64,000 bases of DNA from Kocuria turfanensis (lineage in GTDB: Bacteria > Actinomycetota > Actinomycetes > Actinomycetales > Micrococcaceae), in NCBI RefSeq assembly GCF_001580365.1, contig NZ_CP014482.1, forward strand, positions 62,001-126,000, read 5' to 3'. A model generated the notes under the pieces. The model made no database searches. It saw only the letters and a program-made list of their open reading frames with translations, and was not told the origin of the DNA. Of the stretch, positions 1 to 7,754 are shown in pieces. The position numbers were made by a program, and so were the translations under genes. The stretch's first letter is position 1. Every line of letters starts with the position of its first letter.

Positions 1-984
1 ACGCTGGAGCGGAAGTCGAAGTTCATCGATCAGATCATGCGCGGGCGCCTGGACGTGCGTGAGATCGAGGACGTCGGGGACAACACCCTGTCATTCGCCG
101 AGGTGAAAGCAATCTCCAGCGGCAACCCGTTGATCCTGGAGAAGTCGAAAGCCGACCAGGAGCTCGCCCGGTTGGAGCGGTTGAACCGGGCCTGGCACCG
201 CAACCAGTCCTCGCTGGTGTTCCGCAAAGACGCCGCCCAGACGCGCGCCGACGCGCTGGAGCGGGAGATCCCCGTGCTTCGCGCAGCGGCGGAGCGCACC
301 ACCGATGAGCTCGGCGGGGAGAAGTTCCGGATGACCATCGACGGGGCCACCTACGACAAGCGCGCCGAGGCGGCGGAAGCGTGGCAACGGTGGGCTGGGG
401 TACACGCCACCTCCCGCCCGCCCCGGGGCGGGGAGATCGACCTCGGTGTCGCTGGTGCCATTGGTGGCCACGACATCCGGGTGGTGCAGCGCCCAGGGAA
501 CCTGGCCGACTTGAGTGCATCCCCCGTCGAGCTACGCATCGACGACGCCCCCGGGGTGGCCGTGGAAGTCACCCGGGCGACGTCGTTGAATCCGAGCGTG
601 GGGATGATCCAGCGCCTGGAGAATCAGGTACGGGCACTGCCGGAGGAAGTCACCAAGCGCGAAGCGAGGCTGGCCTCCGCTCGGCAGGAAGCCGTCGAGG
701 CCCGGGAGGCGTTGGGCGTGCCGTTCAAGCACCAGGACGCCCTGGAAGCCGCCCGGTGGGAGGTCGAGCGAATCGGGCGCGCGATGCGCGGTGAGGAGAC
801 GCCGCAACCGACTTTGGATCCGGAGCTGGAGGCGTTAAAGAAACGGATGCGCATCAACTTCCCCGACGCTCCTACCGCGGGTCGCAGCACTGCCGGGCGT
901 GGTGAAAACGGCTCCGGGCGTCCGCTCGAAATGGCGCGGCGGCACGACGAGCAGCGTCCCCAGCAGGGCGGCTTGGAGCTGTAA
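1..984 (+). CDS. C-terminal part of a large plasmid helicase/methylase-type protein (5' end outside window)
   Basis: The reading frame is open from base 1, so the gene starts upstream and only about 327 C-terminal residues are visible. The segment around residues 13-60 (RLDVREIEDVGDNTLSFAEV, then ISSGNPLILEK) resembles the tail of the very large SNF2/DEAD-box helicase or N6-methylase-like proteins common on actinobacterial plasmids and integrative elements. The rest is charged and partly coiled-coil, ending in a low-complexity tail. No helicase motif lies inside the window, so the catalytic role is inferred from family resemblance only. A strong hairpin follows the stop. It fits with the mobilization genes downstream as part of the plasmid backbone. 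Confidence 0.6.
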   Translation, partial: TLERKSKFIDQIMRGRLDVREIEDVGDNTLSFAEVKAISSGNPLILEKSKADQELARLERLNRAWHRNQSSLVFRKDAAQTRADALEREIPVLRAAAERTTDELGGEKFRMTIDGATYDKRAEAAEAWQRWAGVHATSRPPRGGEIDLGVAGAIGGHDIRVVQRPGNLADLSASPVELRIDDAPGVAVEVTRATSLNPSVGMIQRLENQVRALPEEVTKREARLASARQEAVEAREALGVPFKHQDALEAARWEVERIGRAMRGEETPQPTLDPELEALKKRMRINFPDAPTAGRSTAGRGENGSGRPLEMARRHDEQRPQQGGLEL

Positions 985-1014
985 ATACTCGCTCTGCTTG
1001 GTCTGCTCAGACAG

Positions 1015-1050
1015 ACGGTGCCCGCTCCCCATCGGGGGAGCGGGCACCGT
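1015..1050 (+). terminator. Strong hairpin after the helicase gene
   Basis: A 16-bp perfect stem (ACGGTGCCCGCTCCCC and its complement) with a 4-base loop ATCG lies 31 bases after the stop. There is no long T-run, which is common in high-GC actinobacteria. Confidence 0.75.
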
Positions 1051-1213
1051 TATTGCGTGGTGACCACCGTGGAGGAAGCCGTCCACAGCCGGCGGCTACG
1101 GAAGTGGAACGGTCCGTGCGTGAGGTGACCTGCCGGCTGTGGTCGGGTGGTCGGATGGGGTCCCCGTGTCCATCATGTGTGCGGGAAAAGCCGCGGAGCG
1201 GTGGGAGCTTTTG

Positions 1214-1233
1214 CCGTGCCCATGTGGGCACGG
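1214..1233 (-). terminator. Short hairpin downstream of the small membrane protein gene
   Basis: CCGTGCCCA and its complement flank a 2-base loop, just beyond the 3' end of the minus-strand pair at 1244-1755. There is no T-tail on the minus strand, so this is only a possible terminator. Confidence 0.35.
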
Positions 1234-1243
1234 GGCCAGGAAC

Positions 1244-1429
1244 TCAGCCACGGTTGTCGAGGTCGCGTTTCGCGCGCACCTGGTGTGCTTCGCGCCAGAT
1301 GACGAGCAAGGACACCACCAAGAACAGGCCGGAGATCAATCCGATCTTCGAGCCCCGGGCCACCAGGGCGATGGAGAGGATTAGGAGCGTCCCGTAACAC
1401 GTCGTGAGAATCCAGCGACTGGCTGTCAC
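1244..1429 (-). CDS. Small two-helix membrane protein
   Basis: A 61-residue protein from a GTG start whose GTGA overlaps the stop of the upstream gene by 3 bases, which fixes the start. Two hydrophobic segments are visible: about residues 7-22 (ILTTCYGTLLILSIALV) and about 28-45 (IGLISGLFLVVSLLVIW). They are joined by a short RGSK loop and followed by a basic tail (QVRAKRDLDNRG). It is probably an inner-membrane protein translationally coupled to its partner. Longer frame extensions upstream are not coding-like. I do not recognise a family; similar small pairs sit beside mobilization genes on actinobacterial plasmids. Confidence 0.6.
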   Translation of the reverse strand: MTASRWILTTCYGTLLILSIALVARGSKIGLISGLFLVVSLLVIWREAHQVRAKRDLDNRG

Positions 1430-1755
1430 TGCTCCGGCTCGGTGTCGCCACCGTTCTGAGCGGACGAGGCCTGCACGTCCGGGGTGGACTGAGTGGTCTT
1501 CCGCCGGCGCTGTACGCGCTGCATCTTCTCGGGTGCCGCCAGCCCGATCTTTTTCAGTTCGTCGGCGGTCCAGCCGCCGTTGTTCACGGCGGCCTGGAAC
1601 GCGGCGGTGTCGTTCTTCTCGGCCTCCTTGAGTGCCTCGCGGGCCTCGTCGAGAGCGCCTCGTGCGGTGATCGCCCGGCGGATGTAGTCCATCCGGTCGT
1701 TGAGCAGCCGCTGCGCGGCTTCTTCTGCTTGCTGGGGGTCGGTGAGCTTCGCCAT
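1426..1755 (-). CDS. Hypothetical coiled-coil protein beside mob genes
   Basis: A 109-residue, charged, Ala/Glu-rich protein. Residues 1-60 are predicted helix with heptad-like spacing (ALDEAREALKEAEKN), followed by AFQAAVNNGGWTADELKKIG, which looks like a small helical DNA- or protein-binding unit. The C-terminal 30 residues are low complexity. It is the first gene of a minus-strand pair with the membrane protein at 1244-1429, and diverges from the mobilization operon across the dyad at 1851-1869. No function can be assigned. It could be a partner of the relaxosome or a plasmid maintenance factor. Confidence 0.6.
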   Translation of the reverse strand: MAKLTDPQQAEEAAQRLLNDRMDYIRRAITARGALDEAREALKEAEKNDTAAFQAAVNNGGWTADELKKIGLAAPEKMQRVQRRRKTTQSTPDVQASSAQNGGDTEPEQ

Positions 1756-1850
1756 GCCCCCAGGTTAACGGACGCACACGATCCGTTCCAGAGGAAGCGC
1801 CCGCTCCGCCGGCGCTTCGCACCCGTGGTGACCCAGCGGAGCAAAGCTAT

Positions 1851-1869
1851 GTTTTATGTGCCATAAAAC
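1851..1869. promoter_or_regulatory. AT-rich perfect dyad between divergent genes
   Basis: GTTTTATG and its exact complement CATAAAAC are separated by TGC. This AT-rich palindrome stands out from GC-rich surroundings in the divergent space between the 1755 gene and the mob operon. A repressor operator or promoter is likely. Confidence 0.5.
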
Positions 1870-1960
1870 GGATGCACCGCTAGCCCGTGGGGCTTTGCGG
1901 TGGCACACTGGTCGTGTGGGGCCCACCGGTGTGGGGGCGCTGCGCTGGGCCGTAAAGAGA
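1870..1960 (+). other. Candidate oriT: cluster of dyads upstream of the relaxase operon
   Basis: A nested hairpin spans 1875-1902: outer arms CACCGC/GCGGTG, inner arms AGCCC/GGGCT around GTG. It is followed by CACAC-N5-GTGTG (1904-1918) and a CCCAC/GTGGG dyad. Such inverted repeats just 5' of a mobC-mobA pair are typical of MOB-family origins of transfer. No nic site can be assigned by eye. Confidence 0.4.
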
Positions 1961-1972
1961 GGAGGTGCTGTG

Positions 1973-2359
1973 GTGGAGCAGGAGAATCCGCGCCACGTGT
2001 GGAAGTCGAGGCGGAAGCGGATCGAGGGCAAGACCCAGTACGTCCGGGTGTCCATGTCGGAGTCGGAGCGTGCTCAGTTGATGGTGTTGGAGCAGCAGAC
2101 CGGGCTCTCACCGTCGGCGCTGATGGTGCAGGCGGTGTTCGGTTCGGCGGATCCGGTGGCGGTGCAGCTGCGGCGGAACCAGTTGGTCGAGTTGCTGGCG
2201 ATGCGCCGGCTGATGGCCACGATTTCGAACAATGTGAACCAGATCGCCCGGCACGCCAACAGCACCGGTGAGGTGTTGCCGGAGGCGGTCGAGACGATGC
2301 GGGAGGCTCGGCGGTTCGGTGAGGAAGTGCTGGCGAAGCTTGAGGAGCTCGCGCCGTGA
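1973..2359 (+). CDS. mobC: MobC-like relaxosome accessory protein
   Basis: About 128 residues. I chose the GTG at 1973 (VEQENPRHVW) because AGGAGG at 1960-1965 sits 7 bases upstream; a GTG at 1970 is also possible and an ATG at 1856 gives an unlikely extension. Residues 20-60 (YVRVSMSESERAQLMVLEQQ, then TGLSPSALM) look like the ribbon-helix-helix DNA-binding part of MobC proteins. The segment LVELLAMRRLMATISNNVNQ followed by IARHAN matches the typical MobC core. These proteins bind oriT and help load the relaxase. The stop overlaps the relaxase GTG start by 4 bases (GTGA), indicating translational coupling. Confidence 0.8.
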   Translation: MEQENPRHVWKSRRKRIEGKTQYVRVSMSESERAQLMVLEQQTGLSPSALMVQAVFGSADPVAVQLRRNQLVELLAMRRLMATISNNVNQIARHANSTGEVLPEAVETMREARRFGEEVLAKLEELAP

Positions 2360-3870
2360 TCCCGAACATCACCAAGGGTGACAAGCCGGTCGGTTTGATG
2401 AAGTATCTGGTGGGTCCGGGCCGTTCCAATGAGCACACCGACCCGCACCTGGTGGGCGGCTCGCCGCTCATCATGGCGTGGTACGACGATGTGCAGCTCA
2501 ACGAGGAAGCCGCGGTGGGGATCGCCCGCGAGGTGGACCTGAACCGGCGGATGCTGGGGTTTGATGCAGACACCAAGCACATCTGGCACTGCTCGTTGTC
2601 GATCCCGTACCAGGACCGGGAGGTCACCGATCAGGAATGGTCGGACATCGCGCAAAAGTTCATGGACGAGATGGACTTCACCGAGGCCGGAGCCAAGGCC
2701 GGCTGCCAGTGGGTCGCGGTGCATCACGGGCGTTCCACCAAGGGCAACGACCACATTCACATCATGGCCTCCACGATCCGGGAGGACGGGACGAAGTGGG
2801 CCGACGGCAACGACTACGCGCGGGCGCAGAAGGTCGCCCGTAGCATTGAGAAGGACTTCAACCTCATCCAGCTTGGCAACCACTCCGAACGGTGGTTGCA
2901 GCAGGGTGAGATCTCCCGGGACAGCACTCGGGAGCCGACCCGGTTCGCGCTGGAGCGCACCGTGCGGGCGTGCGCGGTGGCAGCCGAAACCGAGGCCCAG
3001 TTCGTGCGGCAGATGCGCCGGGCGAACCTGCTCGTGCACCCCCGCTTCGCCGCTGGAACTGATTCGGTGGTGACCGGGTACTCCGTGGCGGAGCGTCCGC
3101 CGAAGGGGATGCGGCCGCTGTGGTTCGGTGGTGGCAAGCTCGCCCAGGACCTCACGCTCCCGTCCCTGCGGACCCGCTGGCCGGACACCCCGCACTCCTC
3201 GCAGGAGGCATCGGATGAATGGATGGCGGCCAAGCGGCACCGCCGCATCGTTCACCCAGACGCCCCCGGTGCGGTCCTGGACGAGGAGACCGCCCGACGG
3301 CTGGCCGGGGAGTTGAGGCAGGTGCGCCGGCGGCTGGTCAAGATCGCCCCGGACGATCACCAGTCGTGGGCGCACGCGGCCCGGGAAGCCTCCGGGGTGT
3401 ACGCAGCCTGGTCCCACGCAACCGAGGACGGCCAAGGGCCGCTGGGGCGCACCGCCCGGGTGCTGGCACGCTCGGCGCACCGGTCGGGGCTGAAGATCAC
3501 CACCCCGTTGGAAGCTCCACTGCGTACCAGTGGCACCACGGCGTTCCTGCTGGCGGTCACGAAAGCGCCCTCCCCGATGGCCCAGGCATTGATCATGAAC
3601 CAGATGCTGCGGATGACTCGGGCGTTCCAGGACATGCATCAGGCCAACAAAGAACTGCGCGAGACCCAGTTGATCGTGGACACCTTCCGGCAGCACCTCT
3701 CGGTGGTGGCGGAGCCGCTACCGGAAGTCGAGCCTTGGTCTCCCAAGCGCAGTGCCTCCCACGCCGGACCCGCCCGTGCCCGTGGTGCGCTGCGCGAGAC
3801 CCAGGGGCCCACGGTTGAGCACCCTTACGTAGATCACACCCCCCGCACGGACTACGGAATGGAGCTGTAG
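2356..3870 (+). CDS. mobA: Relaxase (MOBP-type mobilization protein)
   Basis: A 504-residue relaxase that would nick oriT and lead the plasmid strand into a recipient. The N-terminal third carries the metal-binding three-histidine motif (about H124, H133, H135 in HHGRSTKGNDHIHIM). An early tyrosine (KYLVG, about Y17) is a candidate nucleophile. GRSNEHTDPHLVGG near the N-terminus is typical of actinobacterial plasmid relaxases. The C-terminal half is helical and probably binds accessory proteins. It starts at a GTG overlapping mobC and is followed after 2 bases by the coiled-coil gene at 3873. The length is compatible with an intact enzyme. Because the local coupling protein is truncated, transfer would need a helper. 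Confidence 0.88.
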   Translation: MIPNITKGDKPVGLMKYLVGPGRSNEHTDPHLVGGSPLIMAWYDDVQLNEEAAVGIAREVDLNRRMLGFDADTKHIWHCSLSIPYQDREVTDQEWSDIAQKFMDEMDFTEAGAKAGCQWVAVHHGRSTKGNDHIHIMASTIREDGTKWADGNDYARAQKVARSIEKDFNLIQLGNHSERWLQQGEISRDSTREPTRFALERTVRACAVAAETEAQFVRQMRRANLLVHPRFAAGTDSVVTGYSVAERPPKGMRPLWFGGGKLAQDLTLPSLRTRWPDTPHSSQEASDEWMAAKRHRRIVHPDAPGAVLDEETARRLAGELRQVRRRLVKIAPDDHQSWAHAAREASGVYAAWSHATEDGQGPLGRTARVLARSAHRSGLKITTPLEAPLRTSGTTAFLLAVTKAPSPMAQALIMNQMLRMTRAFQDMHQANKELRETQLIVDTFRQHLSVVAEPLPEVEPWSPKRSASHAGPARARGALRETQGPTVEHPYVDHTPRTDYGMEL

Positions 3871-3872
3871 AG

Positions 3873-4643
3873 ATGAGCACACAACCCGATGGCGTGAACG
3901 ATTTGATCGGCCGTGACCTTCAGGCAGCGATGGCCGTCGCCGGGCGCTGGGGCGAGATGATGGCCCGTCAGCGCGCCGAGCAAGTGCGTCAACGCCTGAT
4001 GGAGCAGCAGCAGCGGCGACGGGAGCTGGAAGACCGGTTCGAAGCCGAACGAGCAGTGATGCGCACCGAGCTCGCCCCGGTGGATCAGGACCGTTTCTGG
4101 GAGTCCGCCAAGCCGGAAGACATCGCTGCCCACTACGGGCTGGCCCGGCAGTGGGAGCAGCACGACGAGGTCGCCCGCACCGCGCGAGGACGGATCGAGT
4201 CGGAGGTAAAGGACCGCTACGGGCTGGCCGTGGAGGACTACCTGGAAGAGCGCATCCCGCAGCAACAGCGCACTGAGACCGTCGAGCAGGGGACCGCGGC
4301 CCGCGAAGCCGTGGACGCCCAACGTGACCACGCCGAGGCCGCCCTCAACGCCGCAGAGGCCGTCCGGGGGGATCTGCAAAACGACGCCGACACCCGCCAC
4401 TCGACTGCCGAAGCCGAGGAACTCTGGGACTCCGGAGACCGGCGGGCGAACCTGGCCAAGAAGCTCATGGCGGCCTTTGGTGGCACCGAGGAGGGCCGCG
4501 ATGGGGTACGGGCACGCCTGGCCGCCGACCGGGACCAGGGCACGCCTCCCATCGAGGCTGTGCGCTCCACCAAGCGTGGCCCCAAGGCCCGCAAGAACAC
4601 CGGGCGCCCAGCAGGACGAGAAAGAGGCTTGGAACTCGGCTGA
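3873..4643 (+). CDS. Coiled-coil protein of the mobilization operon
   Basis: A 256-residue, very charged protein starting 2 bases after the relaxase stop, with GGAGCTGTAGAG as ribosome binding site. Long helical stretches rich in Arg, Glu and Gln (RQRLMEQQQRRRELEDRFEA) predict coiled coil over residues 25-90 and 120-180. The Lys/Arg-rich tail (KRGPKARKNTGRPAG) suggests nucleic-acid contact. It occupies the position of MobB-like proteins, so a helper role in the relaxosome is a reasonable inference, but no recognised domain is visible. A 23-bp terminator hairpin follows. Confidence 0.7.
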   Translation: MSTQPDGVNDLIGRDLQAAMAVAGRWGEMMARQRAEQVRQRLMEQQQRRRELEDRFEAERAVMRTELAPVDQDRFWESAKPEDIAAHYGLARQWEQHDEVARTARGRIESEVKDRYGLAVEDYLEERIPQQQRTETVEQGTAAREAVDAQRDHAEAALNAAEAVRGDLQNDADTRHSTAEAEELWDSGDRRANLAKKLMAAFGGTEEGRDGVRARLAADRDQGTPPIEAVRSTKRGPKARKNTGRPAGRERGLELG

Positions 4644-4656
4644 TGCCATGAGGGCA

Positions 4657-4706
4657 ACAGCGAGAGGGGCGCAACCCGTGATGACGGGTTGCGCCCCTCT
4701 CGCTGT
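4657..4706. terminator. Bidirectional terminator, 23-bp perfect stem
   Basis: Arms 4657-4679 and 4684-4706 are exact complements around the loop GATG. It separates the rightward mob operon from the leftward genes ending at 4712. Confidence 0.9.
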
Positions 4707-4711
4707 GACGT

Positions 4712-5119
4712 TCAGTCGAACAGGCCCTCTGGAGGTGGCTCCAAAGTCAGTGGAACTCCCTTGGGGCGGTGCTCCCTGGGAGTGCAGCCGTGGAAAGGAC
4801 CCTTCTCCTCAAAGAGGACCCGCATGGTCGGGTCGGCGTAGTTCTGCCACCACACCGCCAGCCCGGTAGTGGGATCCAAGCGCAGGTTTTCCCACGCCCT
4901 CCACAGCCCCGTCAGACGGCTCACCGCTTCATCATGCCGCCACCACTGGGCACACCAGGTGAACGTGTTCGAGCGACCAGCTGGGTCCAGCTGACGCCGG
5001 TACATCGGCGCCAACATCTCGGTGACGAACTCCACCACGTTCGCGTAGACCAGCTCCGCAGGAGGCTGCTCCTCCACGTCCTCGTTGCCCTCACTGGACG
5101 ATTTTTCTTCCCAGTCCAT
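4712..5119 (-). CDS. DUF4913 family protein
   Basis: A 135-residue protein with the DUF4913 look: VYANVVEFVTEMLAPMYRRQ, then FTWCAQWWRHDEAVSRLTGL with WRAWENLR, then WWQNYADPTMRVLF. This family occurs almost only on actinobacterial plasmids and conjugative elements near traG-type genes; its function is unknown. The Trp-rich centre (residues 50-100) is the conserved part, and residues 1-20 are acidic. GGAGTAGGTC precedes the ATG. It is the last gene of a leftward trio (5922 to 4712) with the truncated coupling protein, spaced by 3 bases from that stop. Confidence 0.8.
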   Translation of the reverse strand: MDWEEKSSSEGNEDVEEQPPAELVYANVVEFVTEMLAPMYRRQLDPAGRSNTFTWCAQWWRHDEAVSRLTGLWRAWENLRLDPTTGLAVWWQNYADPTMRVLFEEKGPFHGCTPREHRPKGVPLTLEPPPEGLFD

Positions 5120-5122
5120 GAC

Positions 5123-5692
5123 CTACTCCTTCACCAGCGCCGCCCACCGGTTCCCGGCAGGCTCAGGCACCACTGGCTCGGCGGCCGGCGCTGAGGGCTC
5201 GTGATCGACGGTGTCCACTGTGGGGCGGTTGTGGGCCTCTTCGGAAGCCCTGGACGCACCCGCGTAGGGGCGGTGGTCAATCGGAATGGTGCGCAGCAGC
5301 ACGGCCCTCGCCCCGGAGCCGAACATCACAGCCCTGCCCTTGGGCAGGGCGGACAGGTCAGCCACCGACATGATGTCGTCGGTGGCGTCCTGGCGGGAGG
5401 TGGACCCGCTGTCCATCTGCCTCGAGGAGGAGACAGAGGTGTAGGTGTACTTGCCGATCAAATCGACAAGCATCTTCAAGTAGCCCTCCTCCTTGACGTT
5501 GCCGCCGTAGGTGACGACGTTGGCGGTGGAGAACAGCTTGCGCATCCCGGACTCCCCCCACACGTCCACGCCCTGGGACCAGGACTGCAAGAACGTGGAG
5601 ACCACGATCCCGCGAGACCCGTAGTGGCTGTAGAGGTCGGGCAGACTCGCCCACCGGCACAAGGACGTCAGGGCAGAGGCGCGGGGCCTCAC
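5123..5692 (-). pseudogene. Truncated TraG/VirD4-type coupling protein (C-terminal fragment)
   Basis: The 189-codon frame starts directly in the middle of a type IV coupling protein: LPDLYSHYGSRGIVVSTFLQ then SWSQGVDVWG is the conserved segment after the Walker B region, followed by FSTANVVTYGGNVKEEGYLK. The first several hundred residues, including membrane helices and Walker A, are missing, and nothing upstream encodes them. The frame opens with GTG overlapping the stop of the 5689-5922 gene, so the fragment may still be translated. It then carries a long acidic/proline tail typical of these proteins. An internal deletion that fused the tail to upstream sequence is the simplest explanation. 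Confidence 0.75.
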
Positions 5693-5922
5693 TCGGGACT
5701 GTCCATGGTTACCGGATTATCGCCGTCAGCATCAGTGGCCTGCTCCTCGGCGCCGGCTTCCGCAAGGGGCGGCTCGCTCAGACGCTGCTCAACGGCTTGC
5801 TGGAACTTCTCAGCTGTTTGCGCATCGACTAACCCGTCCGAGATGTCTGCGGCCGGGTTGGATAGGTCCTGGGCGTTCTCTTCCTCTGGCGCGGAGGTGC
5901 GGGGGTTACGGGCATTGGGGTT
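5689..5922 (-). CDS. Small acidic hypothetical protein upstream of the coupling-protein fragment
   Basis: A 77-residue protein from the ATG at 5922, preceded by AAAGG at good spacing; the longer start at 5958 lacks support. It is acidic and Ala/Pro-rich (EEENAQDLSNPAADISDGLV) with a short helical centre (AQTAEKFQQAVEQRL) and no membrane segment. Its TGA overlaps the GTG of the coupling fragment. Function is unknown; small acidic proteins in this position are found next to traG genes in actinobacterial plasmids. Confidence 0.55.
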   Translation of the reverse strand, partial: NPNARNPRTSAPEEENAQDLSNPAADISDGLVDAQTAEKFQQAVEQRLSEPPLAEAGAEEQATDADGDNPVTMDSPE

Positions 5923-6335
5923 CATCGATTGCCTTTCGTCTCGGCGGGGCAGATCCACGCCGGCTCACCGCCGGAGAGCGCGGGTCGTGGGGCGGGATCA
6001 TCTCTCGGTGCTAGAACACCGCGGTGGGGGGGAGTCATCGTGATCGACCCGAATCGCCAGTCGGGGGCGGAAGGATCGTGGTCTCTTCTTTCCGGAAGCT
6101 CCTCGAGGAGCTTCCCTGCTGTCGTTCCTATCGTGGCCTGACCCGTGGTGACAAGAGCCGCGGCCGCACCGTCTCGAGTGCTTCTCGTCCAAGGTGAAGG
6201 ACCCAACGGCGCAACTTCGCCGGCCCCCACTCGGCCGCGACGGTCGCGGGAAGTGGGACAACGGGTGTTGCCAGAGGTGACATTCGATATGTGATTGTGC
6301 TGGGGATTTGGTGGGGGAGCGGGCATGATGGGGGT
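5923..6335. other. Intergenic region between the plasmid tra remnant and the toxin-antitoxin pair
   Basis: No convincing gene on either strand; the short frames here have no coding signature. It contains the 22-bp palindrome at 6094-6115 and must hold the divergent promoters of the 5922 gene and the Xre-RES pair. Confidence 0.5.
6094..6115. promoter_or_regulatory. 22-bp perfect palindrome
   Basis: GGAAGCTCCTC is followed directly by its own reverse complement with no loop. It lies about 220 bases before the antitoxin start. It could be an operator for the antitoxin or a plasmid partition/resolution site. Confidence 0.45.
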
Positions 6336-6737
6336 ATGTCCACCGCTCCCATGGCACCGCGCACCGGTCTTCAAGCCCACCGTGATTCCCAGCGGTGGTC
6401 GATCCCGCAGGTCGTCGAGGCGCTGCGGGAGATCCTCGGTGCGCGTCTGGTGGCTTATCTCGGGGGCGTGAAAGAGACCCGTGCGGTCCGGGAATGGGTC
6501 GAGGGCACGCGCGAGCCCGGCTCCGAGGCCGTCAAGCAGCGGTTGCGCGATGCCTACTACATCGCCGCCCTGCTGGCCGAGCGCGAAGCCCCCGGGGTGG
6601 TTCAGGCCTGGTTCACGGGGATGAATCCGCAGCTGGGGGACCGCGCCCCGGCGCGACTGCTGCGTGAAGGCGACCCGGAGCGCACGGTCGCCGAGGTCAC
6701 CGCCGCTGCTCGCGCCTTCGTCGCCTCGGCGAGATAG
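6336..6737 (+). CDS. Xre/MbcA-type antitoxin of a RES toxin-antitoxin pair
   Basis: 133 residues from the ATG at 6336 (GATGGGGG upstream). The segment VVEALREILGARLVAYLGGV then KETRAVREWVEGTREP looks like the helix-turn-helix N-terminal part. QAWFTGMNPQLGDRAPARLL followed by REGDPERTVAEV is the DUF2384-like C-terminal domain that caps RES toxins. The antitoxin should bind the toxin active site and repress its own promoter. It is 2 bases upstream of the RES gene, the usual antitoxin-first order. Confidence 0.82.
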   Translation: MSTAPMAPRTGLQAHRDSQRWSIPQVVEALREILGARLVAYLGGVKETRAVREWVEGTREPGSEAVKQRLRDAYYIAALLAEREAPGVVQAWFTGMNPQLGDRAPARLLREGDPERTVAEVTAAARAFVASAR

Positions 6738-6739
6738 CG

Positions 6740-7441
6740 GTGGGCCTGGTCATCGTTGCGGCGCCACAGGAGCCGGTTTGGAGAGTCGGGTACCGACCCG
6801 AGCCGTTGGCCTGGAGCGGGTGGGAGCACGCCACCGATGGGCGCTTCCACGGCCGCTGGGACGACCCGGACGGGACGTTCCGCACCCTGTACCTGGGCGA
6901 GTCCCTACTGGCGTGCCTGCTCGAGGTCCTGGCCTTCGCCCGCAAGGACAAACACCTGGCCGCGGCCCTGGCGGAGATCGACGAAGACCCTCAAGACGCC
7001 CGGGAACACCCCACCGCGGACCCCGGGACCCTGGATCCCGCGTGGCTGGAGCCCCGTTGCGCTGCCTCCGCGGTGCTGAGCGGTCGGTACTGCCAGGTGG
7101 GTGCGGCAGACACCGTGGCCACCCTCTACCCACGGTTCATCGGAGACGCCCTGGATGCCGGCTATGACGACTTCGACGCCAGCCTGCTCAAAAACGGCGC
7201 CGCCCGGGCCATTACCCAGGCCGTCTCCGCCCACCTGTACCTCCAGGAAGGCATCGACGGCATCGAGTTTGCCTCCCGGCACGGCGACGAACTGGACCTG
7301 TGGTGCCTCTATGAACAACCCCACGACGCACAGATCAGCTCACACCTGTTGAGACTGACCGAAGTCACCCTGCACCCGGACACCCCGGAACTGCAGCAGG
7401 CCCTCGACATGCTCGGACTGCACTGGGCCCCCACGTCCTAA
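6740..7441 (+). CDS. RES-domain toxin
   Basis: A 233-residue RES-domain protein. WRVGYRPEPLAW and RFHGRWDDPDGTFRTLYLGE contain the conserved Arg and Tyr of the fold, with the family Glu (ES...LLEVLAF) and a later serine-containing segment (GIEFASRHGDELDLWCLYEQ). RES toxins degrade or modify NAD+ and stop growth when free of antitoxin. GTG start, immediately after the antitoxin. The full domain is present, so it is probably functional, and the pair would stabilise the plasmid. Confidence 0.85.
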   Translation: MGLVIVAAPQEPVWRVGYRPEPLAWSGWEHATDGRFHGRWDDPDGTFRTLYLGESLLACLLEVLAFARKDKHLAAALAEIDEDPQDAREHPTADPGTLDPAWLEPRCAASAVLSGRYCQVGAADTVATLYPRFIGDALDAGYDDFDASLLKNGAARAITQAVSAHLYLQEGIDGIEFASRHGDELDLWCLYEQPHDAQISSHLLRLTEVTLHPDTPELQQALDMLGLHWAPTS

Positions 7442-7747
7442 GGCGCGACCTGCGTCCCGTGCCAGCAAAGTGGGACGAGTCGCTGCATTAGATGCGAGAA
7501 CTCCCCTCTGACCGTTGTCCGATAATCTGCGTTATGTAAAGTCGAAGGCGCCATGTTGGCGAAATGTGCGAATTCGCCAGCGAGGACGACTCTCCCGTCA
7601 CCGAGCCAGCGTGATGAGTCTCTGGATGCGGTGTTGGCCCCGCGTGAAGCCTCGAGGCTTAGAAGGTGGTCGACGGGCCGTGCTCTGACCTGCGGTTTCT
7701 ATGGGGGTTGACCGGATTTCGCGTTTCGTGCGAAGGTTTCGCGTATT
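7442..7747. other. Intergenic region upstream of the recombinase module
   Basis: No gene seen. It carries an imperfect dyad GGCGAA/TTCGCC near 7557-7577, and its right end holds the tandem dyads described separately. One end of the recombinase module probably lies here, but I could not define it. Confidence 0.4.
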
Positions 7748-7754
7748 ATGCGAG
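7718..7754 (+). promoter_or_regulatory. Two tandem 17-bp dyads overlapping the integrase start
   Basis: TTCGCGTTTCGTGCGAA (7718-7734) and TTCGCGTATTATGCGAG (7738-7754) share the pattern TTCGC-N7-GCGAR with centres 20 bp apart. The second contains a TATTAT that could be a -10 box. They probably bind the recombinase or the Xre protein encoded next. Confidence 0.5.

Noticed and set aside
2074..3696. Long minus-strand open frame of about 540 codons opposite the relaxase gene
   Set aside because: High GC keeps antisense frames open; composition is Arg/Gly/Pro-rich with no domain, while the plus strand encodes a clear relaxase.
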